Positions 1 to 7,930 of a stretch of DNA of 64,000 bases are shown here, in pieces. The notes beneath the pieces are model-generated. The model made no database searches. It was not told the DNA's origin and saw only the letters and a program-made list of their open reading frames with translations. The position numbers and the translations under genes are program-made. Source of the stretch: Alphaproteobacteria bacterium (GTDB lineage: Bacteria > Pseudomonadota > Alphaproteobacteria > Rhodospirillales > Rhodospirillaceae). Location of the stretch: NCBI GenBank assembly GCA_003246625.1, contig QJZR01000006.1, positions 1-64,000 of the forward strand. The letters run 5' to 3'. Every line of letters starts with the position of its first letter. Within the stretch, counting starts at the first letter, position 1.

Positions 1-88
1 GCAGCTTGACCGGCTCGGACGCCTGCGCGGCCGGAGCAAACGCACCAGCGGCGAGCAGCGCGGTGGTGCCGAAAAGAATCTTCTTCAT
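1..88 (-). CDS. Porin precursor, N-terminal fragment (cut by window edge)
   Basis: Only the first 29 or so codons are inside the window. They read MKKILFGTTALLAAGAF followed by APAAQASEPVKL, a classical Sec signal peptide (two lysines, a hydrophobic core, an AQA cleavage site). This start closely resembles that of trimeric Gram-negative porins in Rhodospirillales, which would insert into the outer membrane as a passive diffusion channel. A GAGGG ribosome-binding site lies 6 bases before the ATG (95-99). Family assignment rests on the signal peptide alone, so another exported protein is possible. Confidence 0.6.
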   Translation of the reverse strand, partial: MKKILFGTTALLAAGAFAPAAQASEPVKL

Positions 89-409
89 GACTATCCCTCG
101 TTCGATAGGATCTGAATCGGTCCCGACCCCACACGGCGGAACCTTGCTCGGAAACTAGAAAGTCATGTTCCAACCCGCCCCGTCAACGCGAACGGCCACG
201 GTTGGGGCATTTTTGGCCTATGTGTGTCATTGACGACACACTTTGTCCTCAATTCCGCCTTAATTGCGATTGGCGCCGCCGTTCTTTTCCCCGGCGCGGC
301 GAAGGGCATTTTCCCGCTGGACGATCCGTCCGCGCCGGGACAAACTGTCGCGGCGATTTTCAGCCTTTCGGGCTTTTCGTTTTCCGGCAACCTTGGCGAT
401 GAAACAGTC
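89..409. other. Divergent intergenic region with a 7-bp inverted repeat
   Basis: This 321-bp gap separates the minus-strand porin from the plus-strand DUF3576 lipoprotein and must hold promoters for both. The one clear structure is an inverted repeat, GTGTGTC (222-228) and GACACAC (235-241), six bases apart, which could be a regulator's operator. An open frame covers part of the gap in phase with the lipoprotein, but the region lacks a good start and the lipoprotein's own signal peptide begins at 410. No convincing gene is seen here. Confidence 0.4.
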
Positions 410-979
410 ATGACCACAAAGAAATCGAGCGTCCGATTCCCCGTGTTGGCGCTGGCCGCCGTCTTCGCGGTTTCGGGTCTCCTCGCCGCCTGCGGCGACC
501 CCAACACCCAGTACGCCTATCCCGAAAAGATCGGCAACCGGGTCTACCACCCCGGCGACCAGAAACCGGACAGCGTTCTGGGTAAGGACGGCGTGGATAT
601 CTTCGGCCAGTCCCGCAAGAACGGGGACCAGGGCGGCGGCGGCGGCCTGGGGGTGAACAGCTTCCTGTGGCGCGCCTCGCTGGATACGGTCAGCTTCATG
701 CCGATCGCTTCGGCCGATCCGTTCGGCGGGGTGATCATCACCGACTGGTACGCGCCGCCGGAATCCCCGGACGAGCGTTTCAAGCTGAACGTCTTCATCC
801 TTGGCCGCGCCCTGCGCGCCGACGGCATCAAGATCGCCGCCTTCCGTCAGATCCGAGATCCCCAGGGCAACTGGGTCGACCGGCCGATGGACGCCTCGGT
901 CGTCACCGATCTCGAAAACACGGTGTTGACCCGCGCGCGGAAGATGCGTATCGCCGCCCAGGCCGGCGCCAACGACTGA
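410..979 (+). CDS. DUF3576 family lipoprotein
   Basis: The protein (189 residues) starts with a basic N-terminus, a hydrophobic stretch (about residues 10-27) and the lipobox LLAAC, so it should be lipidated and anchored in the envelope. The remainder matches the DUF3576 pattern as I know it: a glycine-rich segment followed by NSFLWRASLDTVSF and FGGVIITDWY, then a C-terminal half ending in a predicted helix (ENTVLTRARKMRIAAQA). The upstream in-frame ATG at 224 was rejected because it would bury the signal peptide. DUF3576 proteins commonly precede leuS in alphaproteobacteria, as here. The molecular function is unknown. Confidence 0.82.
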   Translation: MTTKKSSVRFPVLALAAVFAVSGLLAACGDPNTQYAYPEKIGNRVYHPGDQKPDSVLGKDGVDIFGQSRKNGDQGGGGGLGVNSFLWRASLDTVSFMPIASADPFGGVIITDWYAPPESPDERFKLNVFILGRALRADGIKIAAFRQIRDPQGNWVDRPMDASVVTDLENTVLTRARKMRIAAQAGAND

Positions 980-1000
980 ACTTCAGGACGTGATTTTCCC

Positions 1001-1023
1001 GCCGGTCCCGCCTTGGGACCGGC
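1001..1023. other. Stem-loop upstream of leuS
   Basis: A perfect 9-bp stem, GCCGGTCCC pairing with GGGACCGGC, with a 5-base loop. No T-tract follows on either strand, so it is not a classical intrinsic terminator. It may stabilise the 3' end of the DUF3576 mRNA or mark a Rho-dependent end. Confidence 0.5.
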
Positions 1024-1049
1024 GCAACGATTCCGGGGCAGCGCCCCCG

Positions 1050-1055
1050 TATAAT
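1050..1055 (+). promoter_or_regulatory. Candidate -10 element for leuS
   Basis: A perfect TATAAT lies 33 bases before the leuS ATG in an otherwise GC-rich spacer. No good -35 hexamer is seen 16-18 bases upstream, so the promoter call is tentative. Confidence 0.35.
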
Positions 1056-1087
1056 AGATAAAGCGAAGAAAGGCTGGTGTCGCGATC

Positions 1088-3676
1088 ATGACGCGGATGG
1101 ACGAACGCTATAATTTCCGCGAATCGGAACGGAAGTGGCAGACCTATTGGACGGACCAGGGCGCCTTTTCCACCGAGACGGCATCCGACAAGCCGAAGTG
1201 CTATGTCCTTGAGATGTTTCCCTATCCGTCGGGCCGCATCCACATGGGGCACGTCCGCAACTATACCCTGGGCGACGTCATCGCCCGTTTCCGCCGCGCC
1301 CAGGGCTTCAACGTCCTGCATCCGATGGGCTGGGACGCCTTCGGCCTGCCCGCCGAGAACGCGGCGATCCAGAACGGCGTGCATCCGGCGAAGTGGACGC
1401 GCGAAAACATCCGCACGATGAAGGAACAGTTCCAGCCGCTCGGCCTTTCCATCGACTGGAGCCGCGAGGTCGCCACCTGCGAGCCCGAGTACTATCGCCA
1501 CGAACAGAAAATGTTCCTGGACTTCCTGAAGGCCGGTCTCGCCTATCGCAAGACCAGCATGGTCAACTGGGATCCGGTGGAACACACCGTCCTCGCCAAC
1601 GAGCAGGTGATCGACGGCAAGGGCTGGCGCTCCGGCGAACCGGTGGAACGGCGCGAACTGGCGCAATGGTTCCTGAAGATCACCGCCTTCGCCGACGACC
1701 TGCTGAAGGCCCTGGAAACCCTGACCGAATGGCCGGACCGGGTGCGGGTGATGCAGCACAACTGGATCGGCCGGTCCGAGGGCGCGCGGGTGTGGTTCGA
1801 CATCGTCGGCCGCGAGGACAAGCTGGAGGTCTTCACCACTCGCCCGGACACCCTGTTCGGTGCCTCCTTCTGCGCGATTTCGATGAACCACCCGCTGGCC
1901 AAGGAGCAGGCGGAAAAGGACCCCGCCCTGCGCGACTTCATCGCCGCCTGCAACGCCGTGGGCACCAGCGAGGCGGCGATCGAAACCGCCGAGAAGATGG
2001 GCTACCGCACCGCGTTCTCGGTGCGCCATCCCTTCGATCCCTCCTGGGAACTGCCGGTTTATGTCGCCAACTTCGTGCTGATGGAATACGGCACCGGCGC
2101 GATCTTCGGCTGCCCGGCGCACGATCAGCGCGACATGGACTTCGCCCGTAAGTACGACCTGCCGGTCAAGGCGGTGGTCGCCCCCGCCGACGCCGACGTC
2201 GAGGCCTTCGCCAAGACGCTGGAGGCCGGGAACGAGGCGTTCTCCGGCGACGGCCTGGCCATCCGCTCCGACTTCATGAACGGCCTGGCGGTGACCGAGG
2301 CCAAGCGCGCCGCCATCGAGCGCCTGGAAAGCCTGAGCCGCGGCCGCGGCACGGTGCAGTTCCGCCTGCGCGACTGGGGGGTTTCGCGGCAACGCTATTG
2401 GGGTTGCCCGATCCCGGTGATCCACTGCCCGCATTGCGGCGTGGTGCCGGTGCCGGAAGACCAGCTGCCGGTGCGGCTGCCCGAGGACGTCTCGTTCGAC
2501 ACCCCCGGCAACCCGCTGGCCAACCATCCGACCTGGAAGAACGTCACCTGCCCGGTCTGCGGCAAGCCCGCGCAACGCGAAACCGACACCTTCGACACCT
2601 TCTTCGAATCCTCGTGGTACTTCGCCCGCTTCTGCGACCCGAAGAACGACACCGAGGCCTTCAACCGTGCCGCCGTGGACTATTGGCTGCCGGTGGACCA
2701 GTACATCGGCGGCATCGAGCACGCGGTGCTGCACCTGCTCTATTCGCGCTTCTTCACCCGCGCGCTGCAAAGCTGCGGCTACCTTGGTATGGCCGAGCCG
2801 TTCAAGGGCCTGTTCACCCAGGGGATGGTCTGCCACGAGACCTACCGCACGGAAGGCGGCGCCTGGCTCTATCCGGCCGAGGTGGACAAGACGGGCGATG
2901 GCGCCATCGAAATCGCCTCCGGCAAGCCGGTGACTCTCGGCCGCTCGGAAAAGATGAGCAAGTCGAAGAAGAACACCGTCGACCCCGGCCACATCATCGA
3001 GACTTACGGCGCCGACGCCGCCCGCCTGTTCATGCTGTCCGACAGCCCGCCCGACCGCGACCTGGAATGGACGGAAAGCGGCATCGACGGCGCTTGGCGT
3101 TATATCCAGCGCCTGTGGCGGCTGGCGGCCCAGCCCGCCGTTCCTTTCCTCGAGGCGGGAGCCCTGTCCGGCGTCGCGCTGGAGGGCTCCGCCAAGGAAA
3201 CCGTGGCCATGGCGCACCGCACCATCGCCGCCGTCACCGAGGACCTGGCCAAGCTGCGCTTCAACACCGCCGTGGCCAAGCTGCGCGAGCTTAGCAACCA
3301 GCTCGCCGCCACCAAAGCCAGCGACAAGGGCGCGCCCGAAGCCTACCGTTTCGGACTCGAAACCTTGATCCGGCTGATCGCGCCGATGACCCCCCACATC
3401 GCCGAGGAGGTCTGGCAGGCGACCGGACACGGAACCCCGCTGACCGCCACCGACTGGCCGCTGGCCGATCCGGCCTGGCTGGTGGTGGAGACGGTGACCC
3501 TGGCGGTGCAGGTCAACGGCAAACTGCGCGGCACCATCGAAGCCGCAGTCGGCGCCGACGCCAAGGAACTGGAAGCCCAGGCCCTGGCCCTGCCCACGGT
3601 ACAAAGCAATCTCGGCGGACGCGCGCCGAAAAAGGTCATCGTGGTGCCGAACAAGATCGTCAACATCGTCGGCTGA
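1088..3676 (+). CDS. leuS: Leucyl-tRNA synthetase
   Basis: Cytoplasmic class I aminoacyl-tRNA synthetase that attaches leucine to tRNA-Leu. The 862-residue length is normal for bacterial LeuRS. The HIGH-type motif appears as HMGH (residues 52-55, within [15 protein letters not shown]) and the KMSKS loop at residues 622-626. Between them lie the editing (CP1) domain and zinc-ribbon-like cysteine pairs (CPHCG, CPVCG). The C-terminal anticodon-binding and [13 protein letters not shown] segments are intact. A second ATG three codons in (1097) is an alternative start. It is followed at 26 bp by lptE and then holA, the usual alphaproteobacterial order. Confidence 0.98.
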   Translation: MTRMDERYNFRESERKWQTYWTDQGAFSTETASDKPKCYVLEMFPYPSGRIHMGHVRNYTLGDVIARFRRAQGFNVLHPMGWDAFGLPAENAAIQNGVHPAKWTRENIRTMKEQFQPLGLSIDWSREVATCEPEYYRHEQKMFLDFLKAGLAYRKTSMVNWDPVEHTVLANEQVIDGKGWRSGEPVERRELAQWFLKITAFADDLLKALETLTEWPDRVRVMQHNWIGRSEGARVWFDIVGREDKLEVFTTRPDTLFGASFCAISMNHPLAKEQAEKDPALRDFIAACNAVGTSEAAIETAEKMGYRTAFSVRHPFDPSWELPVYVANFVLMEYGTGAIFGCPAHDQRDMDFARKYDLPVKAVVAPADADVEAFAKTLEAGNEAFSGDGLAIRSDFMNGLAVTEAKRAAIERLESLSRGRGTVQFRLRDWGVSRQRYWGCPIPVIHCPHCGVVPVPEDQLPVRLPEDVSFDTPGNPLANHPTWKNVTCPVCGKPAQRETDTFDTFFESSWYFARFCDPKNDTEAFNRAAVDYWLPVDQYIGGIEHAVLHLLYSRFFTRALQSCGYLGMAEPFKGLFTQGMVCHETYRTEGGAWLYPAEVDKTGDGAIEIASGKPVTLGRSEKMSKSKKNTVDPGHIIETYGADAARLFMLSDSPPDRDLEWTESGIDGAWRYIQRLWRLAAQPAVPFLEAGALSGVALEGSAKETVAMAHRTIAAVTEDLAKLRFNTAVAKLRELSNQLAATKASDKGAPEAYRFGLETLIRLIAPMTPHIAEEVWQATGHGTPLTATDWPLADPAWLVVETVTLAVQVNGKLRGTIEAAVGADAKELEAQALALPTVQSNLGGRAPKKVIVVPNKIVNIVG

Positions 3677-3702
3677 GCGCCGCCTTGCAGGGAGGATCCG
3701 CG

Positions 3703-4296
3703 ATGAAGGGTTTGCCGCCGCTCCGTTCGCTGGTTTGCTGCGCCGTCGCCGCGTTCCTCCTTGCCGGCTGCGGCTTCCACCCGATGGATGCCCGCAACCC
3801 GGCCGAGACCGGTCCGTCGGAGCTGGCGCAGGTCGAAATCGGCCGCATTCCCGACCGGGTCGGACAGATTCTCCGCACCGAACTGCGTAACGCCCTCAAT
3901 CCCACCGGGGTCGTCGCGCAGCGGGCCTATACCCTGAACATCATCGCCGCAGAAACCATCAGCGCGCGCGGCATCCGCTTCGACGATTCAGCGATCCGCG
4001 TCGACCACACCGTGACCGCCGAATTCAAGCTGGCCACCATCGGACAGGAAGGAATGCCCGCGAAGCTTTTGCTTTCGGGGAACAGCCAGATGGTGACGCG
4101 CGGCAACCGCCCCGACGCCCTTTATGCCGCCCACGTCTCGGACGAGGAAGCGACCTATCGCGCGGCGCGCCTGGTGGCCGAGGACATCGCGCGGCAGATT
4201 CGCCTCTACTTCCGCAACCCCGGCCGTTATCCGGAGCCGAAGCCAGAGCAGCCCAAGGCGACCAACGAAAACCCGGTCCGCCCGGCGAGGCCCTGA
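3703..4296 (+). CDS. lptE: LPS-assembly lipoprotein LptE
   Basis: LptE is the outer-membrane lipoprotein that plugs and assembles the LptD barrel, which delivers lipopolysaccharide to the cell surface. The 197-residue product has a hydrophobic leader ending in the lipobox LAGC, followed at once by GFHPM, typical of the family (usually GFxP/L). The start at 3703 was chosen because a strong GGAGG (3691-3695) sits 7 bases upstream; the earlier ATG at 3685 has none. The stop is separated from the holA ATG by a single base. The leuS-lptE-holA order is widely conserved and supports the call. Confidence 0.9.
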   Translation: MKGLPPLRSLVCCAVAAFLLAGCGFHPMDARNPAETGPSELAQVEIGRIPDRVGQILRTELRNALNPTGVVAQRAYTLNIIAAETISARGIRFDDSAIRVDHTVTAEFKLATIGQEGMPAKLLLSGNSQMVTRGNRPDALYAAHVSDEEATYRAARLVAEDIARQIRLYFRNPGRYPEPKPEQPKATNENPVRPARP

Positions 4297-4297
4297 G

Positions 4298-5332
4298 ATG
4301 GTCAAGCTTGCGGGGTCAGCGGCCGAATCCTTCATCCGGCAGCCCGACCCGGCGGTGCGCGCCGTCCTCGTCTATGGTCCCGACGAAGGTCAGGTGCGCG
4401 AACGTCTGCTGCGCCTGACCAAATCCGTCTGTCCGGACGCGGACGACCCCTTCCGTATCGCCGACATCCCCCCCGCCGCGCTGAAGGACGATGCGGCGCG
4501 GGTCGCCGACGAGTGCGCGGCCCTTGCCTTCGGCGGGGGACGCCGCGTGGTACGGGTGGCGGGCATCGCCGACGCACAGGCCGGGGCGGTGCTCAACTTT
4601 CTTGCCAATCCCCTGGGCGATGCCCTGCTGATCGTTTCCGCAGGCCCCCTCACCCCCCGCTCAAAAATTCGTTCCGCCTTCGAGACGTCCAAGATGGCCG
4701 CTGCGATTGCCTGCTATCCGTTGGAAGGCGCGCAGCTTTCCGCCGCGCTACGCGACGCCTGCCGGACCGCCGGGCTGAGGATCGAATCCGACGCCCTGGA
4801 CCTGCTGGCCTCCCTGCTTTCCGAGGATTCGGCCTCCCTGCGCGGCGAGGTCGAGAAACTTTGCCTCTATGCCGGGGACGCCCCCGCCCCCCTCACCGCC
4901 GAGGACGTACGCGCCTGTTGCGGCGATCAGTCGGAACATTCGGTCACCGAACTCGCCTTTGCCGTCGCCGAAGGCAATTCCGCCGCCGCCCTTGCCATCA
5001 GCGACCGCCTGTTCGCCGCCGGGGAATCCCCCATCTCGATCCTGCGCGGCCTGTCCCGCCATTTCGACCGGCTGTTCCAGGCGCGCGCCGCCTGCGACGC
5101 GGGAAGCCGCCCGGAGGACGCGATGAAGGTCCTCAAGCCTGCGGTTTTCTTCAAGGAAATCAATACGTTCCGGCGTCAGATGGGGGCTTGGTCCACGACC
5201 GCGCTGCTGGCCGCCATCGACCGCCTGGTCGATACCGAACGCCTGTGCAAGTCCACCGGCATTCCCGCTGAAATCGTCGCCCAGCGCGGCATCATGGAAA
5301 TCGCTTCCCTCGCCAAACGCTCCCGCCGCTGA
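4298..5332 (+). CDS. holA: DNA polymerase III, delta subunit
   Basis: HolA opens the beta sliding clamp within the clamp-loader complex. The 344-residue length fits the family. The sequence shows the expected N-terminal AAA+-like fold start (VRAVLVYGPDEGQVRERL), a central segment with LLASLLSEDSASLRGEVEKLCLYAG, and the C-terminal collar domain (EMAQRGIMEIASL-like ending). The start at 4298 lies one base after the lptE stop, which implies translational coupling; a longer in-frame extension upstream lies wholly within lptE and is not credible. It is the last gene of the leuS-lptE-holA unit and ends against a hairpin-rich spacer facing parB. Confidence 0.93.
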   Translation: MVKLAGSAAESFIRQPDPAVRAVLVYGPDEGQVRERLLRLTKSVCPDADDPFRIADIPPAALKDDAARVADECAALAFGGGRRVVRVAGIADAQAGAVLNFLANPLGDALLIVSAGPLTPRSKIRSAFETSKMAAAIACYPLEGAQLSAALRDACRTAGLRIESDALDLLASLLSEDSASLRGEVEKLCLYAGDAPAPLTAEDVRACCGDQSEHSVTELAFAVAEGNSAAALAISDRLFAAGESPISILRGLSRHFDRLFQARAACDAGSRPEDAMKVLKPAVFFKEINTFRRQMGAWSTTALLAAIDRLVDTERLCKSTGIPAEIVAQRGIMEIASLAKRSRR

Positions 5333-5337
5333 GCTTT

Positions 5338-5430
5338 CGCCGAAAAGGGACGGCCTGGGGTTTCACCCCAGGACCCACCAAGGGCCTTGGGCCCGTGGAT
5401 CCCGTCACGCGGGGGCGGAGCCCCCGGTTA
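5338..5430. repeat. Intergenic hairpin-mosaic element 1 (holA/parB)
   Basis: The 103-bp convergent gap holds three consecutive GC-rich hairpins: CCTGGGG/CCCCAGG (5354-5372), GGGCC/GGCCC (5382-5394) and GGGGGC/GCCCCC (5411-5425). No T-tract follows. The module style (GGGG-loop-CCCC, then GGACCC and GTGGATCCC linkers) is shared with other intergenic elements in this window. Probable role: transcript end for both holA and parB. That role is inference. Confidence 0.65.
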
Positions 5431-5435
5431 TCCTT

Positions 5436-6314
5436 TCAGCTCGAACGGCCGAGGCGTTGCAGCAGGTCGTCGAGCTGTTCGAGGGTTTTGTATTCGATGG
5501 AGAGTTTGCCGCCGTTGCCGGTGGAATCGATGGCGACCTTGAGCCCGAGCATTTCGGTCAAGTCGTGTTCAAGCGCCAGGCAATCGGCATCCTTGCCCGG
5601 GGCGGCCGTGGCCTCGCGCGGCGTCTTGGGCTTGTTGCCGGATTTGGCCAGCCGTTCGGCCTGACGGACGTTAAGGCCCTTTTCGACGACTTCGCGGGCC
5701 AGGGCGACGGCATTGTCCACCCCCAGAAGGGCACGGGCATGCCCGGCGCTCAGGCTGCCGTCCTCGACCATCGCCTTGATCTCGTCGGGCAGGGCAAGCA
5801 GGCGCATGGTGTTGGCGACGTGGCTGCGGCTTTTGCCCACCGCCTTGGCCAGGTCTTCCTGGGTATGGCTGAATTCCTCCTGCAGGCGGCGATAGCCCTC
5901 CGCCTCTTCCAGGGCGTTCAGGTCCTGGCGTTGCAGGTTTTCGACCAGGGCGACCTCCAGCACCTCCCGATCGTCCATTTCCCGCACCACCACCGGCACT
6001 TCGTGCAGTTGGGCGCGCTGTGCGGCGCGCCAACGGCGTTCGCCGGCGATGATTTCGTAAATGTCGTTCATCCCCGCGGCGCGGCGCACCAACAGGGGCT
6101 GCAACACCCCGAGTTCGCGGATCGAGGCGGCCAGATCGTCGATCGCCGCCTCGTCGAACACCTGACGCGGCTGGAACGGGCTGGGGGTCAGGGAGGCGAC
6201 CGGCAGAACAACCGGGGCGCGGCTTTCGGCGGCGGTTTCGGCGGGAAGCGGTTCGTCCCCCAACAGGGCGCTCAGGCCCCGGCCGAGGTTACGGCGTTTG
6301 GTCTCGTCACTCAT
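5436..6314 (-). CDS. parB: Chromosome-partitioning protein ParB
   Basis: ParB binds parS and, as a CTP-dependent clamp, spreads along origin-proximal DNA to load condensin and interact with ParA. The 292-residue protein has the NLGRGLSALLGD N-terminus (contact region for ParA), the CTP-binding motif with GERR at residues 91-94, the ENLQRQDLNALEEA segment (about 125-138), a helix-turn-helix around 150-178 (TQEDLAKAVGKSRSHVANTM) and a C-terminal dimerisation domain. The ATG at 6314 overlaps the parA stop by an ATGA arrangement. Two exact parS sites lie 1.4 and 4.9 kb away. Confidence 0.97.
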   Translation of the reverse strand: MSDETKRRNLGRGLSALLGDEPLPAETAAESRAPVVLPVASLTPSPFQPRQVFDEAAIDDLAASIRELGVLQPLLVRRAAGMNDIYEIIAGERRWRAAQRAQLHEVPVVVREMDDREVLEVALVENLQRQDLNALEEAEGYRRLQEEFSHTQEDLAKAVGKSRSHVANTMRLLALPDEIKAMVEDGSLSAGHARALLGVDNAVALAREVVEKGLNVRQAERLAKSGNKPKTPREATAAPGKDADCLALEHDLTEMLGLKVAIDSTGNGGKLSIEYKTLEQLDDLLQRLGRSS

Positions 6315-7120
6315 GCGGCTGCACTTCGTTCTTGTTTCAGGATTTCCCCGGCCAGGCGGATATAGGCCTGCGACCCGGCGCAACGCAGATCGTACAGCAA
6401 CGCGGGCTTGCCGTGCGACGGCGCCTCGGACATGCGGACGTTTCGCGGGATCACCGTCTGGTAGACCTTGTCGCCGAAATAGCCGCGCACGTCGTCGGCG
6501 ACCATTCCCGCCAGGTTGTTGCGGCCATCGAACATGGTCAGCACGATGCCCTGGATCTCCAGATGCGGGTTCAGGCTGCGGCGGACCCGTTCGATGGTCT
6601 TCATCAGGTGGCTGATGCCTTCCAGGGCGAAGAATTCGCACTGCAACGGCACCATCACCGAATCCGCGGCGCAAAGGGCGTTGAGGGTAAGGAAGCCCAG
6701 CGCCGGCGGGCAATCGATCAGGATGTAGTCGAAGTCCAGTGTGGCGGTGGTCAGCGCGGCGCGCAGCTGGAACTCGCGTTCCTCCACCGAGACCAGCTCC
6801 ACCTCCGCCCCCGCTAGGTGCATGTCGGCGGGAATCACGAACAGCTTGGGAATTTCGCTGGCCTGAATCGCCTCCACCGCCGGAATCATCCCCGACAGCA
6901 CCTGATAGGAGCCCTTGGCGCGGCGGTCGCGGCCGATGCCCAGGCCGGTGCTGGCGTTGCCCTGCGGGTCGAGGTCGATCAGCAGCACGCTGCGCCCCAC
7001 CGCGGCCAACGCGGTGGCCAGGTTGATCGCCGTGGTGGTCTTGCCCACCCCGCCCTTTTGGTTGGCGATCGCCACGACGCGGCGAAGCGGCGGTCTGTCA
7101 GTCTGCTGGTCCAGAGCCAT
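6311..7120 (-). CDS. parA: Chromosome-partitioning ATPase ParA (Soj)
   Basis: ParA is a deviant Walker ATPase that binds DNA non-specifically and moves ParB-parS complexes. The 269-residue product carries the deviant Walker A motif KGGVGKTT (residues 22-29, signature lysine included), the DLDPQGNAS motif (50-57) and the switch segment DYILIDCPPALG. It lacks the N-terminal HTH of plasmid-type ParA proteins, as expected of the chromosomal form. Its 5' end overlaps rsmG by 23 bp and its 3' end overlaps parB by 4 bp, so rsmG-parA-parB probably form one transcription unit. Confidence 0.97.
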   Translation of the reverse strand: MALDQQTDRPPLRRVVAIANQKGGVGKTTTAINLATALAAVGRSVLLIDLDPQGNASTGLGIGRDRRAKGSYQVLSGMIPAVEAIQASEIPKLFVIPADMHLAGAEVELVSVEEREFQLRAALTTATLDFDYILIDCPPALGFLTLNALCAADSVMVPLQCEFFALEGISHLMKTIERVRRSLNPHLEIQGIVLTMFDGRNNLAGMVADDVRGYFGDKVYQTVIPRNVRMSEAPSHGKPALLYDLRCAGSQAYIRLAGEILKQERSAAA

Positions 7121-7742
7121 GGTCTCGGGCCTCGTCGATTTTCAGGATGACCGCTTGCGGGTCGGTGATGCTGGGAATTTTATCGACGCGCAGTGTCCAG
7201 GTTTTTTCGGCTTCCGTCAATTCCGCCAGGGCATTCCGGCCCTTGGGAAACAGGCAAACCGTGCGGGAATGGCGGAACCCCTGGGCATAGCGCAGCAGGT
7301 CGGCGACCGGCGCCAGGGCGCGGGCGGTGACCACGTCGGCGGCGATGCCGGACACCGCCTCGATGCGGGCGGTATGAACCGTCGCCTCGACCCCGCACAA
7401 GCGTGCGGAGTCGCGCAGGAAAATCGCCTTCCGCGAATCGGATTCGACCAGATGCACCGTCCACCGCTTGAGCAGCGCCAAAATCATCCCGGGAAACCCC
7501 GCGCCGGAGCCAAGATCGACGATCACCTTGGCCTCCGCCGGGATCAGCGGCACCAGTTGCAGCGAATCGAGGATATGGCGTTCCCAAAGCTGCGGCAGGG
7601 TCTTGGAACCGACCAGATTGATCGCTTTCTGCCATTTTTCCAGATGCGCGGCAAAGACGGCGATGCGTTCCGCCGCTGCCGTATCGATTCCGTAACGGGC
7701 GTCCAGCGCCGCGCAGTTGCCGATGATCTCGTCGTGTTTCAC
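7098..7742 (-). CDS. rsmG: 16S rRNA (guanine527-N7)-methyltransferase RsmG (GidB)
   Basis: RsmG methylates G527 of 16S rRNA using S-adenosylmethionine. The SAM-binding glycine motif is VDLGSGAGFPG at about residue 75-85, preceded by the family's EKWQKAINLVG and RHILDSLQL segments. The start is uncertain. I chose GTG at 7742, with GGGAA about 9 bases upstream, giving 214 residues (E. coli 207). TTG at 7751 is an alternative and would give the N-terminus LFHVKH. The ATG at 7781 would translate part of a repeat element and is unlikely. Both plausible starts lie inside the parS palindrome at 7735-7750. Confidence 0.92.
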   Translation of the reverse strand: MKHDEIIGNCAALDARYGIDTAAAERIAVFAAHLEKWQKAINLVGSKTLPQLWERHILDSLQLVPLIPAEAKVIVDLGSGAGFPGMILALLKRWTVHLVESDSRKAIFLRDSARLCGVEATVHTARIEAVSGIAADVVTARALAPVADLLRYAQGFRHSRTVCLFPKGRNALAELTEAEKTWTLRVDKIPSITDPQAVILKIDEARDHGSGPAD

Positions 7743-7750
7743 GTGAAACA
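7735..7750. other. parS site 1 (ParB-binding centromere)
   Basis: The sequence is TGTTTCACGTGAAACA, a perfect 16-bp palindrome identical to the canonical bacterial chromosomal parS. It overlaps the rsmG start region, about 0.6 kb upstream of parA. Given parA and parB in the same operon, a ParB-loading role is well supported. Confidence 0.93.
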
Positions 7751-7760
7751 ATTCCCAAAA

Positions 7761-7930
7761 ACGCTCGTGGGCTCCGCCCACCCCTGCAAGGGGTCGGCGA
7801 CCCCTTGCCCCCTTTCCTTGTTTTCGCCGCGTCAGCGGCGATTCATCTTATCGCGCTCCCGGCAAAAACCAAACTCCCGGGATCAAAGGGGCAAGCCCCT
7901 TTGCGGGTCCGGGCAGCGCCCGGCCTGGTT
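7761..7930. repeat. Intergenic hairpin-mosaic element 2 (mnmG to rsmG)
   Basis: The spacer between the two minus-strand genes is filled by hairpin modules: GTGGGCTCCGCCCAC, a GGGGTC/GACCCC stem, a TTTTCGCCGC...GCGGCGA core, an AAAGGGGC/GCCCCTTT stem, and a terminal CCCGGCCTGGTTTT. The terminal block is the reverse complement of the AAAACCAGGCCGGG that opens other elements in the window. It sits immediately beside parS site 1. See the finding on the repeat family. Confidence 0.75.

Noticed and set aside
983..3604. 873-residue open frame on the minus strand across almost all of leuS
   Set aside because: It mirrors leuS codon structure in GC-rich DNA, is low in complexity (many G, R, A, H, Q) and has no recognisable domain. 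The opposite frame holds a complete, conserved leuS.
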